This document shows positions 47,454 through 55,616 of a stretch of DNA of 64,000 nucleotides, piece after piece. Under the pieces are notes generated by a model. That model saw only the letters and a program-made list of their open reading frames with translations. It had not been told where the DNA came from and searched no databases. The stretch comes from an uncultured Spirochaetales bacterium. GTDB lineage: Bacteria > Spirochaetota > Spirochaetia > Sphaerochaetales > Sphaerochaetaceae. The position numbers were made by a program, and so were the translations under genes. Location of the stretch: contig CALXKL010000001.1 in NCBI GenBank assembly GCA_944388965.1, positions 248,001-312,000 on the forward strand, read 5' to 3'. Positions within the stretch are counted from its first letter, which is position 1. The number at the start of each line of letters is the position of its first letter.

Positions 47454-48166
47454 CGATATTCCACTACCGGCCTGCCGATACTCTTCTAAGCCGGATGAAC
47501 CCCAATGCGAAGCTTGTCGCACTGCTCGTGTACTGCGCTGTAGTATCGAGTGCCGACGCTCCTCTTGAGCTTGTCATGTCGGCACTGCCGGCGCTTCTTG
47601 CCTGGCTCGTCCATCTTCCCTTGCGTGCGTATCTCAGGCAGAGCGTCTTCTTCATCCTCATGGCGCTGTGCCTTGCCCTGTCCTCGTGGGTAGAGGAAGG
47701 TGGCATGATCGAGATGGCCGCGTCCGGTGCCGGCTTCCTTTCGATGGTGCTCTCGTCGATGCTTCTTGCCGACTCGACGATGCCTGACGACCTGGCGCGA
47801 TCCCTGGCAGGAGCCTTGTCGCATGTGATGGGCAAGGCCGCCTATGGAGTAGCGTCACTCGTCGAGGTCACGCTGGCCATGATCCCCGCGATCGTCGACA
47901 GCGCAGGAGGACTGTACGAGGCGAGGAGGGCAAGAGGCGCTTCGTTCATCAGACATCCCCTGTCATCCATGTCGTCCTATGCCGCGGGTGTGCTGGGCGA
48001 CCTTCTGGACAAGGCCGGATCCTATGCGGATGCGCTCTATTCGCGCGGTTATGACAACGCCGCAGTGCGCCATCGCCCGCGCTATCGTACATCTGATGTG
48101 CTCGTCATCGCATTCTCCCTGCTTGCGGGAATCATGTTCTTCATGTTCCCTGTGGTCGCCGATTGA
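47450..48166 (+). CDS. bioN: Biotin ECF transporter T-component BioN
   Basis: A 238-residue membrane coupling subunit with about five helices. The two coupling motifs that contact the ATPase are seen as YEARRARGAS (about 155-165) and ALYSRGYDNA (about 196-205). It starts at ATG 47450 within the bioM stop. The subunit transmits ATPase motion to the substrate-binding BioY protein. bioY follows after 51 nt that include a second BirA operator. Confidence 0.92.
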   Translation: MTIFHYRPADTLLSRMNPNAKLVALLVYCAVVSSADAPLELVMSALPALLAWLVHLPLRAYLRQSVFFILMALCLALSSWVEEGGMIEMAASGAGFLSMVLSSMLLADSTMPDDLARSLAGALSHVMGKAAYGVASLVEVTLAMIPAIVDSAGGLYEARRARGASFIRHPLSSMSSYAAGVLGDLLDKAGSYADALYSRGYDNAAVRHRPRYRTSDVLVIAFSLLAGIMFFMFPVVAD

Positions 48167-48183
48167 CCTGAAAGGGAGTTTAT

Positions 48184-48215
48184 TTGTAAACTCTGATTTA
48201 ATCAGAGGTTTACAA
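48184..48215. promoter_or_regulatory. BirA biotin operator overlapping the bioY ribosome binding site
   Basis: TTGTAAACT (48184-48192), 14 nt, GGTTTACAA (48207-48215). The spacer CTGATTTAATCAGA is itself palindromic. The AGAGG that could act as SD for bioY lies at the spacer/right-half boundary (48204-48208), 9 nt before ATG 48218. This is a near-consensus BirA site. Confidence 0.88.
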
Positions 48216-48217
48216 TA

Positions 48218-48781
48218 ATGGACAGATCCAGAATCATGAGAACGGTCGTCACCGCGCTCTTCACGGCGCTTGTGGCCGCGGGCGCCTTCATCAGGATACC
48301 GATGGTGCCGGTTCCGATGACGCTCCAGACCTTCTTCGCACTGGTCGCCGCAGCCTGTCTGCCGCCTATGATGGCCACAGTGAGCATGCTCGTCTATCTC
48401 TTTCTCGGTACCGTCGGTCTGCCGATATTCACGTCTGGAGGAGGGCTTGCAGCCCTGCTAGGTCCTACCGGAGGCTACCTGATCGGCCTCGTACCGGCCG
48501 TCCTTGCCGGTTCGCTCGTCATGAAGACGTCGTCGTTGATCGGGACCAGAGGTGCGGCGATTCTGTCCGTCGTCGTCACGAACGTGCTTGTATATCTGGT
48601 CGGGCTGCCATGGCTTTCGGCAAGTCTTGGTCTGTCGTTCACCGCGACCATTGCGGCAGGACTGCTGCCGTATATCGCAGGGGATGTCGTCAAGTCTGTC
48701 GTGACCGTCACTGTCGCCCCGTCCGTGAGGGCCCGTGTGGTGGATCTTGTCTCGAGGGATGATGAGCGGGAGACCTGTTGA
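48218..48781 (+). CDS. bioY: Biotin transporter substrate-binding protein BioY
   Basis: A 187-residue S-component with six hydrophobic helices. Family features include IRIPMVPVPMTLQTFF near the N-terminus, GTVGLPIFTSGGGLAALLGPTGGYLIG in the middle and LPYIAGDVVKSVV near the C-terminus. It binds biotin with high affinity and works with BioMN. Being placed after bioMN with its own BirA operator, it can be regulated separately. The pyrG promoter overlaps its stop codon. Confidence 0.96.
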   Translation: MDRSRIMRTVVTALFTALVAAGAFIRIPMVPVPMTLQTFFALVAAACLPPMMATVSMLVYLFLGTVGLPIFTSGGGLAALLGPTGGYLIGLVPAVLAGSLVMKTSSLIGTRGAAILSVVVTNVLVYLVGLPWLSASLGLSFTATIAAGLLPYIAGDVVKSVVTVTVAPSVRARVVDLVSRDDERETC

Positions 48782-48806
48782 GAAATACGGGCGGAAACGA
48801 TAGAAT
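48778..48806 (+). promoter_or_regulatory. pyrG promoter overlapping the bioY stop
   Basis: TTGAGA (48778-48783), exactly 17 nt, TAGAAT (48801-48806). The predicted start (about 48813) is only about 7 nt before a terminator hairpin, so pyrG must be reached by antitermination or readthrough. Confidence 0.7.
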
Positions 48807-48819
48807 GCCGGCAGATCGG

Positions 48820-48866
48820 ACAAGGACGTCCTTCCCATTGCGGGATGGACGTCCTTGTCTTTTTTC
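48820..48866 (+). terminator. Intrinsic terminator/attenuator in the pyrG leader
   Basis: ACAAGGACGTCC (48820-48831) pairs perfectly with GGACGTCCTTGT (48847-48858); an inner TCCC/GGGA helix closes an ATTGC loop. CTTTTTT follows at once. Only 12 nt separate the T tract from the pyrG ATG and contain its SD. It also terminates bioY transcription, but the promoter lying before it makes attenuation of pyrG likely. Confidence 0.85.
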
Positions 48867-48878
48867 CGGGAGGAGAGC

Positions 48879-50477
48879 ATGGAAAGAAAGTACGTATTCG
48901 TCACAGGCGGTGTCGTGTCGGGACTGGGCAAGGGCGTGTGCGCCGCAAGTCTGGGCCTTCTGCTGAAGCAGAGGGGGCTCAAGGTCGCGGCGCAGAAGCT
49001 CGACCCATATCTCAATGTGGACCCGGGGACCATGAGTCCCTACCAGCATGGCGAGGTGTTCGTGACGGAGGACGGTGCCGAGACGGATCTGGACCTGGGG
49101 CATTACGAGAGGTTCATCGACGAGAATCTGAACAGGAAGTCGAACCTTACAAGCGGCAAGGTGTTCTGGAACATCCTCAACCGCGAGCGCAGCGGCGGCT
49201 ACCTGGGGCGGACCGTTCAGATCATCCCTCATGTGACGGACGAGGTCAGGGATGCGGTGGTCTCGCTCGGCGAGATGACAGGTGCAGACGTGGTCATCAC
49301 CGAGATCGGCGGCACTATCGGTGACATCGAAAGCCAGCCGTTCCTCGAGGCCGCAAGACAGCTGCGCTGCCAGGTCGGCTTCCAGAACACCATGTTCATC
49401 CATGTCGTGCTCGTTCCGTATCTCGCCTGCAGCGGAGAGTACAAGACCAAGCCCAGCCAGCACTCGGTGCATGAGCTGCAGGGCATGGGGATAATGCCGG
49501 ACTGCATAATCGCGCGTTCGGACAGCCCTCTGGACGAGGAGATCCTTGCCAAGATGGCAATGTTCTGCAATGTCGACAGACGTGCCGTGATCGGCAACGA
49601 GAACATCAGCCCGATCTATGCCATACCTCTGCTTCTGCATGAGAGGGGATTCGACGATCTTGTCGTATCGCGACTTTCGCTGGAGTGCGGAGATTGCGAT
49701 CTGGAGGCATGGCGGACCGCCGTGGGCCGCATGACGGGGAGCAAGAGCCGCAAGGTCCGCATCGCGCTGTGCGGGAAGTATGTGAAGCTGCATGATGCCT
49801 ACCTCTCGATAAACGAGGCCCTTCTGCATGCCGCCTGCTGGAACGATGCCGATCTGGAGCTTCTTTACGTCGATGCCCAGGAGGTCGAGAAGTACGGTCC
49901 GGAGAAGCTGCTGGAGGATGTCGATGGCATACTCGTGCCCGGAGGCTTCGGCTCCAGGGGGATCGAGGGGATGGTCCAGTGCGCCCGCTTCGCCCGTCAG
50001 AACGACATACCATACCTCGGAATCTGCCTCGGGATGCAGGTGGCCGTGATCGAGGCCGCACGCTCTCTTGCCCATCTTGAGGCTGCCAACTCACGCGAGT
50101 TCGACCCGGATGGAGACGAATGCGTCATCGATCTGATGGACGAACAGCGTAATGTCGTGTCGAAGGGTGGAACGATGCGTCTTGGCGCATACGAGTGCAG
50201 AATACTGCCGGGCAGTCTTCTGCATGAGTTGTATGCGGCCGATCTGGTGCAGGAGAGGCACAGGCATCGCTACGAGGTGTCCCCGGTCTTCAGGGACAGG
50301 ATTGAGGACAGCGGAATCGTCTTCAGCGGCACCAGTGTGGACGGCAGGCTCGTCGAGGCCATGGAGAACCCATCATGCCGCTTCTTCGTCGCCGTCCAGT
50401 TCCATCCCGAATTCAAGAGCCGCCCGAACAGGGTCCATCCTCTGTTCGACGGCTTCGTGCGAGCTGCCTTGGCTTGA
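48879..50477 (+). CDS. pyrG: CTP synthase (glutamine-hydrolysing)
   Basis: Makes CTP from UTP using ATP and glutamine. The 532-residue protein has the amidoligase start KYVFVTGGVVSGLGKG, metal/substrate region LDPYLNVDPGTMSPYQHGEVFV, and a C-terminal class I glutamine amidotransferase domain. That domain has Cys nucleophile motif LGICLGMQ and the late His-Glu pair in VQFHPEFKSRP. GGGAGGAGAG precedes ATG 48879. An upstream terminator suggests control by attenuation. It ends convergent to asnB. Confidence 0.97.
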   Translation: MERKYVFVTGGVVSGLGKGVCAASLGLLLKQRGLKVAAQKLDPYLNVDPGTMSPYQHGEVFVTEDGAETDLDLGHYERFIDENLNRKSNLTSGKVFWNILNRERSGGYLGRTVQIIPHVTDEVRDAVVSLGEMTGADVVITEIGGTIGDIESQPFLEAARQLRCQVGFQNTMFIHVVLVPYLACSGEYKTKPSQHSVHELQGMGIMPDCIIARSDSPLDEEILAKMAMFCNVDRRAVIGNENISPIYAIPLLLHERGFDDLVVSRLSLECGDCDLEAWRTAVGRMTGSKSRKVRIALCGKYVKLHDAYLSINEALLHAACWNDADLELLYVDAQEVEKYGPEKLLEDVDGILVPGGFGSRGIEGMVQCARFARQNDIPYLGICLGMQVAVIEAARSLAHLEAANSREFDPDGDECVIDLMDEQRNVVSKGGTMRLGAYECRILPGSLLHELYAADLVQERHRHRYEVSPVFRDRIEDSGIVFSGTSVDGRLVEAMENPSCRFFVAVQFHPEFKSRPNRVHPLFDGFVRAALA

Positions 50478-50483
50478 GCAGGT

Positions 50484-50521
50484 CGGATGTGTGCATGGCG
50501 GGTTCGTCGAGCACACATCCG
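50484..50521. terminator. Bidirectional stem-loop between pyrG and asnB
   Basis: CGGATGTGTGC (50484-50494) and GCACACATCCG (50511-50521) form a perfect 11-bp stem with a 16-nt loop between two convergent genes. No T tract on either strand. Confidence 0.6.
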
Positions 50522-50530
50522 CACCCTCTC

Positions 50531-52117
50531 TCACTGCCCGCTCCTGTCGTAGTTCGAAAGCACCCTGGCCGAAGGATCGTCGACATCGCATCCCGGCCAG
50601 GCAGGGTTCGGCATCCAGAAGCCGGGTATCATCCGGTACTGTCCGGGATAGAAGCTCTCGAAGATCTCCCTGTACAGGAGGGACTCTGGTGTGAACGGGC
50701 GTCCCTTTTCCGGGTAGCGTGCGTATTCCTTCTCGAGGTCACGCCCTTCAAGACACCGCTGTGCATATGCCTTGAGGTCGTCGACCATGCTGTGGCCCAC
50801 CGCGTCGCTGAAGGCCGCCTTCTGTCTCCAGAGGATGTCGTCGGGAAGCCATTCTCCATCCTCGAAGGCCTTGCGCAGAAGATATTTTCCATGGCCAGAG
50901 CGGTTCATCTTCATCTCAGGGTCGATCGACAGCACGTACGAGGCGAAGTCGAGGTCTCCGAATGGCACTCTCGCCTCGAGACTGTTGTCGGCGATGCAGC
51001 GGTCCGCCCTCAGGACGTCGTATGCGTACAGCTCCCTTACACGCTTGATGCTCTCCTGCTGGAACGCCTCCGCATCCGGGGCATAGTCCGTGTACTTGTA
51101 GCCGAAAAGCTCGTCGGACACCTCGCCGGTAAGCAGCACCCTGACATCCGTGTGCTCATGGATGTATCTGCACAGCAGGAACATCCCGATGCTTGCCCTT
51201 ATGGTGGTGATGTCGTAGGTGGCAAGGCTCTTCACCACTTCGGGCAGGACGTCAATGACGTCCTGCTCCGTCATCGTCACATTCGTGTGCTTCGCACCGA
51301 GGAATGCCGCTGTACGCTCGGCGTATCTGCTGTCGATGGGGTCCTTGTCCATGCCGATCGAGAACGTGCGTATCGGACGGCCGAGGATTCTGGTTGCGAT
51401 CGAGCACACGAGCGAGCTGTCCAGACCGCCGGAGAGGAGGAACGCCACCGGAGTATCGCTGTCAAGCCGCTTCTCGACGGCCCTGACGAGCTTCTTTCTT
51501 ATGTTTCCGGTCACCTCGTCGAGGCTTGCATATGAATACCTGCCGACCGCCGTGATGTCCCGGTAGCAGATGAACTCTCCACCCTTGTAGTAATGTCCTG
51601 GCGGGAAGGGGTGCACCTGTCTGCATAGACCGGTCAGGAGACAGGCCTCGCTTGCGAATGCGATCATCCCGTCATCGTCGTAGCCGTAGAAGAGCGGACG
51701 GATCCCGATGGGGTCGCGGGCTGCGATGAACCCGTTCTCTCCGTCATGGATCACGGTCGCATACTCCGCGTCCAGCATTGCGAACATGTCCACACCATGC
51801 TTTTCGTACAGGTGGAGCACCAGCTCGCAGTCGGACTCGGAACGGAACACATGCCCTTCCGCCTCCAGCCGCCTGCGCATGTCCCTGAAACCGTAGATCT
51901 CGCCGTTCGTAACGCTGTACATGCCCTTGTATTCGAAAGGCTGCATGCCTCTTTCGTCGACGCCCATGATGGACAGTCTCTGGAAGGCAAGTACCAGGCC
52001 CGGTTCCGGAGTAAGGATGCGTTCGCAGTCCGGACCTCTCCTACGTGTCCTTTCCAGGACGCCTCTGATTCCGTCGGGTCCGATTGAACCACCCCTGTAG
52101 GCAAGCACTGTACACAT
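50531..52117 (-). CDS. asnB: Asparagine synthase (glutamine-hydrolysing)
   Basis: A 528-residue enzyme converting aspartate to asparagine with ATP and glutamine. The start MCTVLAYRG places the amidotransferase nucleophile at Cys2 after Met removal. The class II Ntn domain continues to about 200, and the synthetase PP-loop is FLLSGGLDSSLV. The C-terminal part (GEVSDELFGYKYTDYAPD) is conserved. ATG 52117 is used, with GAGGTG 5 nt upstream; the frame to 52129 would add four residues before the required N-terminal Cys. It is the last gene of the glutamate-synthase operon. Confidence 0.94.
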   Translation of the reverse strand: MCTVLAYRGGSIGPDGIRGVLERTRRRGPDCERILTPEPGLVLAFQRLSIMGVDERGMQPFEYKGMYSVTNGEIYGFRDMRRRLEAEGHVFRSESDCELVLHLYEKHGVDMFAMLDAEYATVIHDGENGFIAARDPIGIRPLFYGYDDDGMIAFASEACLLTGLCRQVHPFPPGHYYKGGEFICYRDITAVGRYSYASLDEVTGNIRKKLVRAVEKRLDSDTPVAFLLSGGLDSSLVCSIATRILGRPIRTFSIGMDKDPIDSRYAERTAAFLGAKHTNVTMTEQDVIDVLPEVVKSLATYDITTIRASIGMFLLCRYIHEHTDVRVLLTGEVSDELFGYKYTDYAPDAEAFQQESIKRVRELYAYDVLRADRCIADNSLEARVPFGDLDFASYVLSIDPEMKMNRSGHGKYLLRKAFEDGEWLPDDILWRQKAAFSDAVGHSMVDDLKAYAQRCLEGRDLEKEYARYPEKGRPFTPESLLYREIFESFYPGQYRMIPGFWMPNPAWPGCDVDDPSARVLSNYDRSGQ

Positions 52118-52125
52118 TTCACACC

Positions 52126-52842
52126 TCACACTGCAGCATAGAGCTGGCTGTACGATTTCGATTCATCCGCCTCTATGGCGATGAAACCTCCTTCAAGACA
52201 TCTGTCGACTGGAATGGAGAAGACCGAGGCGAAGTCCTCGACCACAGGCCGGACGACCTGGTCCAGCTCCGATGCCGGCACACTGCGCATGACGAGCTTG
52301 TCGGACAGATTCCTCACAGTCCTCACCGTCCTGAGATAGATCGTTCCCGCGTACATGCCGCTTCCGCAGAAATGGCCTGTGATGTCCTCTCCCTCATGAC
52401 CCAGCCCCAGGACGATGATGATGCCTCCTGCAAGATACTCGCCGAGGAACGATCCGGTCCTTCCACCGACCACGAGGACGCCTCTGTGCTCCCCGTATGC
52501 CTTCATGTGGACTCCAGCCCTGTATCCGACGTCGCCCAAGACATAGACCCGCCCACCACGCATGCCATAGGCAAGCGCATCTCCGGCCGATCCCCTTACG
52601 GCGAGCAGACCGGCGTTCATCGTGTCCGCCGCTGCATCCTGCACATTGCCATCGACATATATGCTGCCTCCGTCCAGGTAGGCGGCGATGGCGTTTCCCG
52701 GCGTGCCCTCCACATGGAGGATGCCATCCTTCATCGCGCATCCTATATGACGCTGTCCCAGACAGCCTGTCAGTGCAATCTCCTCTCCTGCATACCCCGA
52801 TATCCCACCAGGGGTGCACTTGGCCATGTCCAATCTCCTCAT
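52126..52842 (-). CDS. Glutamate synthase GXGXG-domain subunit
   Basis: A 238-residue stand-alone version of the C-terminal beta-helix (GXGXG) domain of glutamate synthase large subunit. Repeating G-x-x-G-x-x-x-G turns are visible (IYVDGNVQDAAADTMNAG, LLAVRGSAGDALAYGMRGG, VLVVGGRTGSFLGEYLAGG). In split archaeal-type glutamate synthases this piece associates with the FMN core. ATG 52842 lies just after the upstream stop, with AGGAGA as SD; 52857 and 52827 are alternatives. Confidence 0.9.
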   Translation of the reverse strand: MRRLDMAKCTPGGISGYAGEEIALTGCLGQRHIGCAMKDGILHVEGTPGNAIAAYLDGGSIYVDGNVQDAAADTMNAGLLAVRGSAGDALAYGMRGGRVYVLGDVGYRAGVHMKAYGEHRGVLVVGGRTGSFLGEYLAGGIIIVLGLGHEGEDITGHFCGSGMYAGTIYLRTVRTVRNLSDKLVMRSVPASELDQVVRPVVEDFASVFSIPVDRCLEGGFIAIEADESKSYSQLYAAV

Positions 52843-52843
52843 C

Positions 52844-54328
52844 TCATTCTCCTGCATGCCCGATTCCCAGTATCTCGAGCTCCTTCGTGTTCAGTCCGAC
52901 TCCTCTGAGCGCCAGCCGGTTGCCCCTCAGGGCCTCTATGCTGTCGATTCCCATTCCTCCCATGAACTCCCTGATCTCGCGTGTCCATGCATTGACCAGG
53001 TTCACAAGGCGCTGCGCCCCTTTTTCCGGATCCAGTCTTCCTGCGAGCTCCGCATCCTGTGTCGCAAGTCCCCATGCGCATCTTCCCGTATGGCATGAGG
53101 CGCAGATGTGGCAGCCGAGAGCGCACAGCGCCGCCGTGCCGATCGATACCGCATCCGCTCCCAGCGCAATCGCCTTGACGACGTCCGAGGAGTTCCTGAT
53201 ACCGCCTGATGCGATGACGGAGACCCGGTCCCTGATCCTCTCCTCCCTGAGTCTCTGGTCGACGACGGCGATGGCCAGCTCGATGGGGATGCCCACATTG
53301 TCCCGGATGCGTCTGGGAGCCGCCCCCGTTCCGCCACGGTAGCCGTCGATCGAGATGATGTCTGCACCGCTTCTGGCGATGCCGGAGGCGATCGGGGCTA
53401 TGTTGTGCACGGCCGCGACCTTCACGATCACCGGTTTCGCATGGTGTGTCGCCTCCTTTATCGACATCACCAGCTGGGCGAGGTCCTCTATCGAGTAGAT
53501 GTCATGGTGCGGGGCCGAGCTTATGGCATCCAGCCCTGGCGGCACCATGCGCGTCTTGGAGACGTCGCCGACGATCTTCCTGCCGGTCAGATGTCCTCCG
53601 ATTCCCGGCTTCGCGCCCTGGCCGATCTTTATCTCGATGGCGGCGGCCGTTTCCAGATAGGTCGCGTGGACGCCGAATCTGCCGGAGGCGACCTGGACTA
53701 TGGTGTTCCTCCTGTAAGGATAGAGGCCTTCATGCAGGCCTCCCTCTCCTGTGTTCCAGCAGGTGCCGAGACTCTCGGCCGCTTTGGCAAGCGCCTTGTG
53801 GACGTTCAGACTCATCGCACCATAGCTCATCGCGGAGAACATGATCGGCACATCCAGCTCGAGATGAGGAGGCAGGTTGTCGACGATGTCTCCATCAGCG
53901 TCCCTCCGTATGCCTTCCGGCCTTCGACCGAGGTAGACGGCGGTCTCCATCGGTTCCCTCAGCGGATCGATCGACGGGTTCGTGACCTGGCTTGCATTCA
54001 GAAGCATTCTGTCGAAGTAGATCGGTACCCGGCTTCCCGGAGCACCCATCGAGGACAGGAGGACACCGCCGGTATCTGCCTGCAGGATGATCTCCCGTAT
54101 GTCGTCCTCGCCGAAGAGGCCGTTGTGCCGGAACCTGTTCGCATCCTCTGTTATGTAGACGGTTCCTGTCGGACAGAAGGAGACGCAGCGTTGGCAGTCC
54201 GTGCACCTGTCATGGTGGAACGAGAGCTTTCTGTCCTTGTCTACCGTTATCGCCCCGAAGGAGCATTCCCTCGCGCATCTTAGACATGAGATGCATCCTT
54301 CGTACATTCCTATCCTGTAGCGTCTCAT
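52844..54328 (-). CDS. Glutamate synthase core subunit with two 4Fe-4S clusters (archaeal type)
   Basis: A 494-residue FMN protein. The N-terminus has a ferredoxin domain with CISCLRCARECS and CTDCQRCVSFCP. The (beta/alpha)8 FMN-binding glutamate synthase domain follows, with FSAMSYGAMSLNVHKALA, IKIGQGAKPGIGGHL, SIDGYRGGTGAAPRR and the Cys cluster CALGCHICASCHTGRCAWG. It transfers ammonia from the amidotransferase to 2-oxoglutarate. The usual NAD(P)H-oxidising small subunit is not in the window, so electrons may come from ferredoxin or a remote subunit. Confidence 0.94.
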   Translation of the reverse strand: MRRYRIGMYEGCISCLRCARECSFGAITVDKDRKLSFHHDRCTDCQRCVSFCPTGTVYITEDANRFRHNGLFGEDDIREIILQADTGGVLLSSMGAPGSRVPIYFDRMLLNASQVTNPSIDPLREPMETAVYLGRRPEGIRRDADGDIVDNLPPHLELDVPIMFSAMSYGAMSLNVHKALAKAAESLGTCWNTGEGGLHEGLYPYRRNTIVQVASGRFGVHATYLETAAAIEIKIGQGAKPGIGGHLTGRKIVGDVSKTRMVPPGLDAISSAPHHDIYSIEDLAQLVMSIKEATHHAKPVIVKVAAVHNIAPIASGIARSGADIISIDGYRGGTGAAPRRIRDNVGIPIELAIAVVDQRLREERIRDRVSVIASGGIRNSSDVVKAIALGADAVSIGTAALCALGCHICASCHTGRCAWGLATQDAELAGRLDPEKGAQRLVNLVNAWTREIREFMGGMGIDSIEALRGNRLALRGVGLNTKELEILGIGHAGE

Positions 54329-55422
54329 GCTCCAGCCTCCTCGTTGAGGCGGACGATCACCGCCTGACCACCCTGTGGTGCCCAGATCCTGTCCGGATCC
54401 TTCTCCACGACTCTTATCGCGGCCTCCTCGGAGCTGAAGTAGAACGTGTCACCTTTCTGTGCGGCGACGAGACCTCTCAGCTTGAGCCTGTCGTTGAGGG
54501 CCATCATCCCTCCGCGGAAGCCGACGAGTATCGAGAATGGACCGGTTATGAGAAAGGACGAGAACATCCTTCTCAGATACGATAGCCTCCTGCGTTCCTG
54601 CTCATCCTCCATGGCGGCGATCGTCGTCCAGAACGGAGATGCGACCACTTCGGCACATTCGGCGAGCGAAAGGCCCTGTCTTCTCGTCAGGTAGTCCAGC
54701 ATGTACGTGATCACCTCGGTGTCCGTCAGAAGACTGCACGTGTAGCCGTACATCTCGACTGTCCTGCGGTTGGCATCGTATGAGGATATCTCGCCGTTGT
54801 GCACGACCGACAGGTCCAGGAGCGAGAACGGATGGGCGCCGGCCCACCATCCGGGCGTGTTCGTAGGATAGCGGCCATGAGCCGTCCACGAATAGCCTTC
54901 GTATTCCTCGATGCGATAGAAGTCGGCGACGTCCTCCGGATAGCCGACCGCCTTGAAGACCCCCATGTCCTTGCCGCAGGAGACGACATACGCTCCGTCT
55001 ATCGAACCGTTTATGCCGATCATCGCTCTGGACGTGTATTCCTTCTCGTCCAGCTGGCTGTCCTGCAGCATGTGTGGAAGCGGGGTTATGAAGTAACGCC
55101 ATATGAGGGGTGCGTCCGTGATGGCCGCCGTACGTCTGACCGGAATCTTCGACAGGTTGATTATGTCGAAACGGCACTCCAGGAACCTCTCGGTCTCCTC
55201 CCTTGCGCTCTGCGAGTCGTAGAATATGTGCAGGGCGAAATGGTCCTTGTACTGAGGATATATCCCATAGGCCGCGAATCCGCCGCCCAGGCCGTTGGAC
55301 CTGTCGTGCATCACGGCTATGCTCCTTCTTATCGCCTCTCCGCTGATGCGCTTCCCGTCACGGCGGAATATCCCGCTGATCGCACAGCCGGAACTGATTC
55401 TGACCTCTCCTTCCTTTTTCAT
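54325..55422 (-). CDS. Class II glutamine amidotransferase subunit of glutamate synthase
   Basis: A 365-residue Ntn-type glutaminase that supplies ammonia to the split glutamate synthase. The Ntn region SSGCAISGIFRRDG puts the probable nucleophile at Cys13 rather than position 2, so a 12-residue propeptide would have to be removed. Conserved WTAHGRYPTNTPGWWAGAHPF and VVHNGEISSYDANRRTVE are typical of the glutamate synthase family. ATG 55422 follows a GGGGGTG sequence. It is the first gene of the four-gene operon and has a leader terminator. It overlaps the next gene by 4 nt. Confidence 0.92.
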   Translation of the reverse strand: MKKEGEVRISSGCAISGIFRRDGKRISGEAIRRSIAVMHDRSNGLGGGFAAYGIYPQYKDHFALHIFYDSQSAREETERFLECRFDIINLSKIPVRRTAAITDAPLIWRYFITPLPHMLQDSQLDEKEYTSRAMIGINGSIDGAYVVSCGKDMGVFKAVGYPEDVADFYRIEEYEGYSWTAHGRYPTNTPGWWAGAHPFSLLDLSVVHNGEISSYDANRRTVEMYGYTCSLLTDTEVITYMLDYLTRRQGLSLAECAEVVASPFWTTIAAMEDEQERRRLSYLRRMFSSFLITGPFSILVGFRGGMMALNDRLKLRGLVAAQKGDTFYFSSEEAAIRVVEKDPDRIWAPQGGQAVIVRLNEEAGA

Positions 55423-55445
55423 TCCGCACCCCCGGAAAATGAGAA

Positions 55446-55479
55446 AAGGACGCTCTGAGACCACTCTCAAAACGTCCTT
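55446..55479 (-). terminator. Intrinsic terminator/attenuator in the glutamate-synthase operon leader
   Basis: Minus-strand AAGGACG (55479-55473) pairs with CGTCCTT (55452-55446), enclosing an inner TGAGA/TCTCA helix with apical GTGG (or UGAG/CUCA with hexaloop AGUGGU). TTCTCATTTT follows. It lies between the promoter (-10 at 55498-55493) and ATG 55422, so transcription must read through it. Confidence 0.8.
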
Positions 55480-55492
55480 GTTTCTGTCGCCA

Positions 55493-55522
55493 TTTCTACG
55501 TCATAACGCTCATCCTTGTCAA
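55493..55522 (-). promoter_or_regulatory. Promoter of the glutamate-synthase operon
   Basis: On the minus strand TTGACA (55522-55517), 18 nt, TAGAAA (55498-55493). The expected start near 55486 is about 7 nt before the terminator hairpin. Confidence 0.6.
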
Positions 55523-55571
55523 TCGGATGCATACTGCGTGAATGAAAATCCATACGGATGCATGAAACCTC

Positions 55572-55601
55572 TTGACTATTCCGCCGTGGTTTCCCTAATA
55601 T
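55572..55601 (+). promoter_or_regulatory. glnA promoter
   Basis: TTGACT (55572-55577), 18 nt, TAATAT (55596-55601). The predicted start near 55608 precedes a terminator hairpin by about 9 nt. Confidence 0.65.
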
Positions 55602-55616
55602 TCGGCCAGAAACGGC

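Noticed and set aside
48811-48836. B. subtilis-type reiterative-transcription control of pyrG
   Set aside because: The predicted start region has no GGG run, so poly-G addition is not supported, although a pyrimidine tract exists in the hairpin. Only generic attenuation is claimed.
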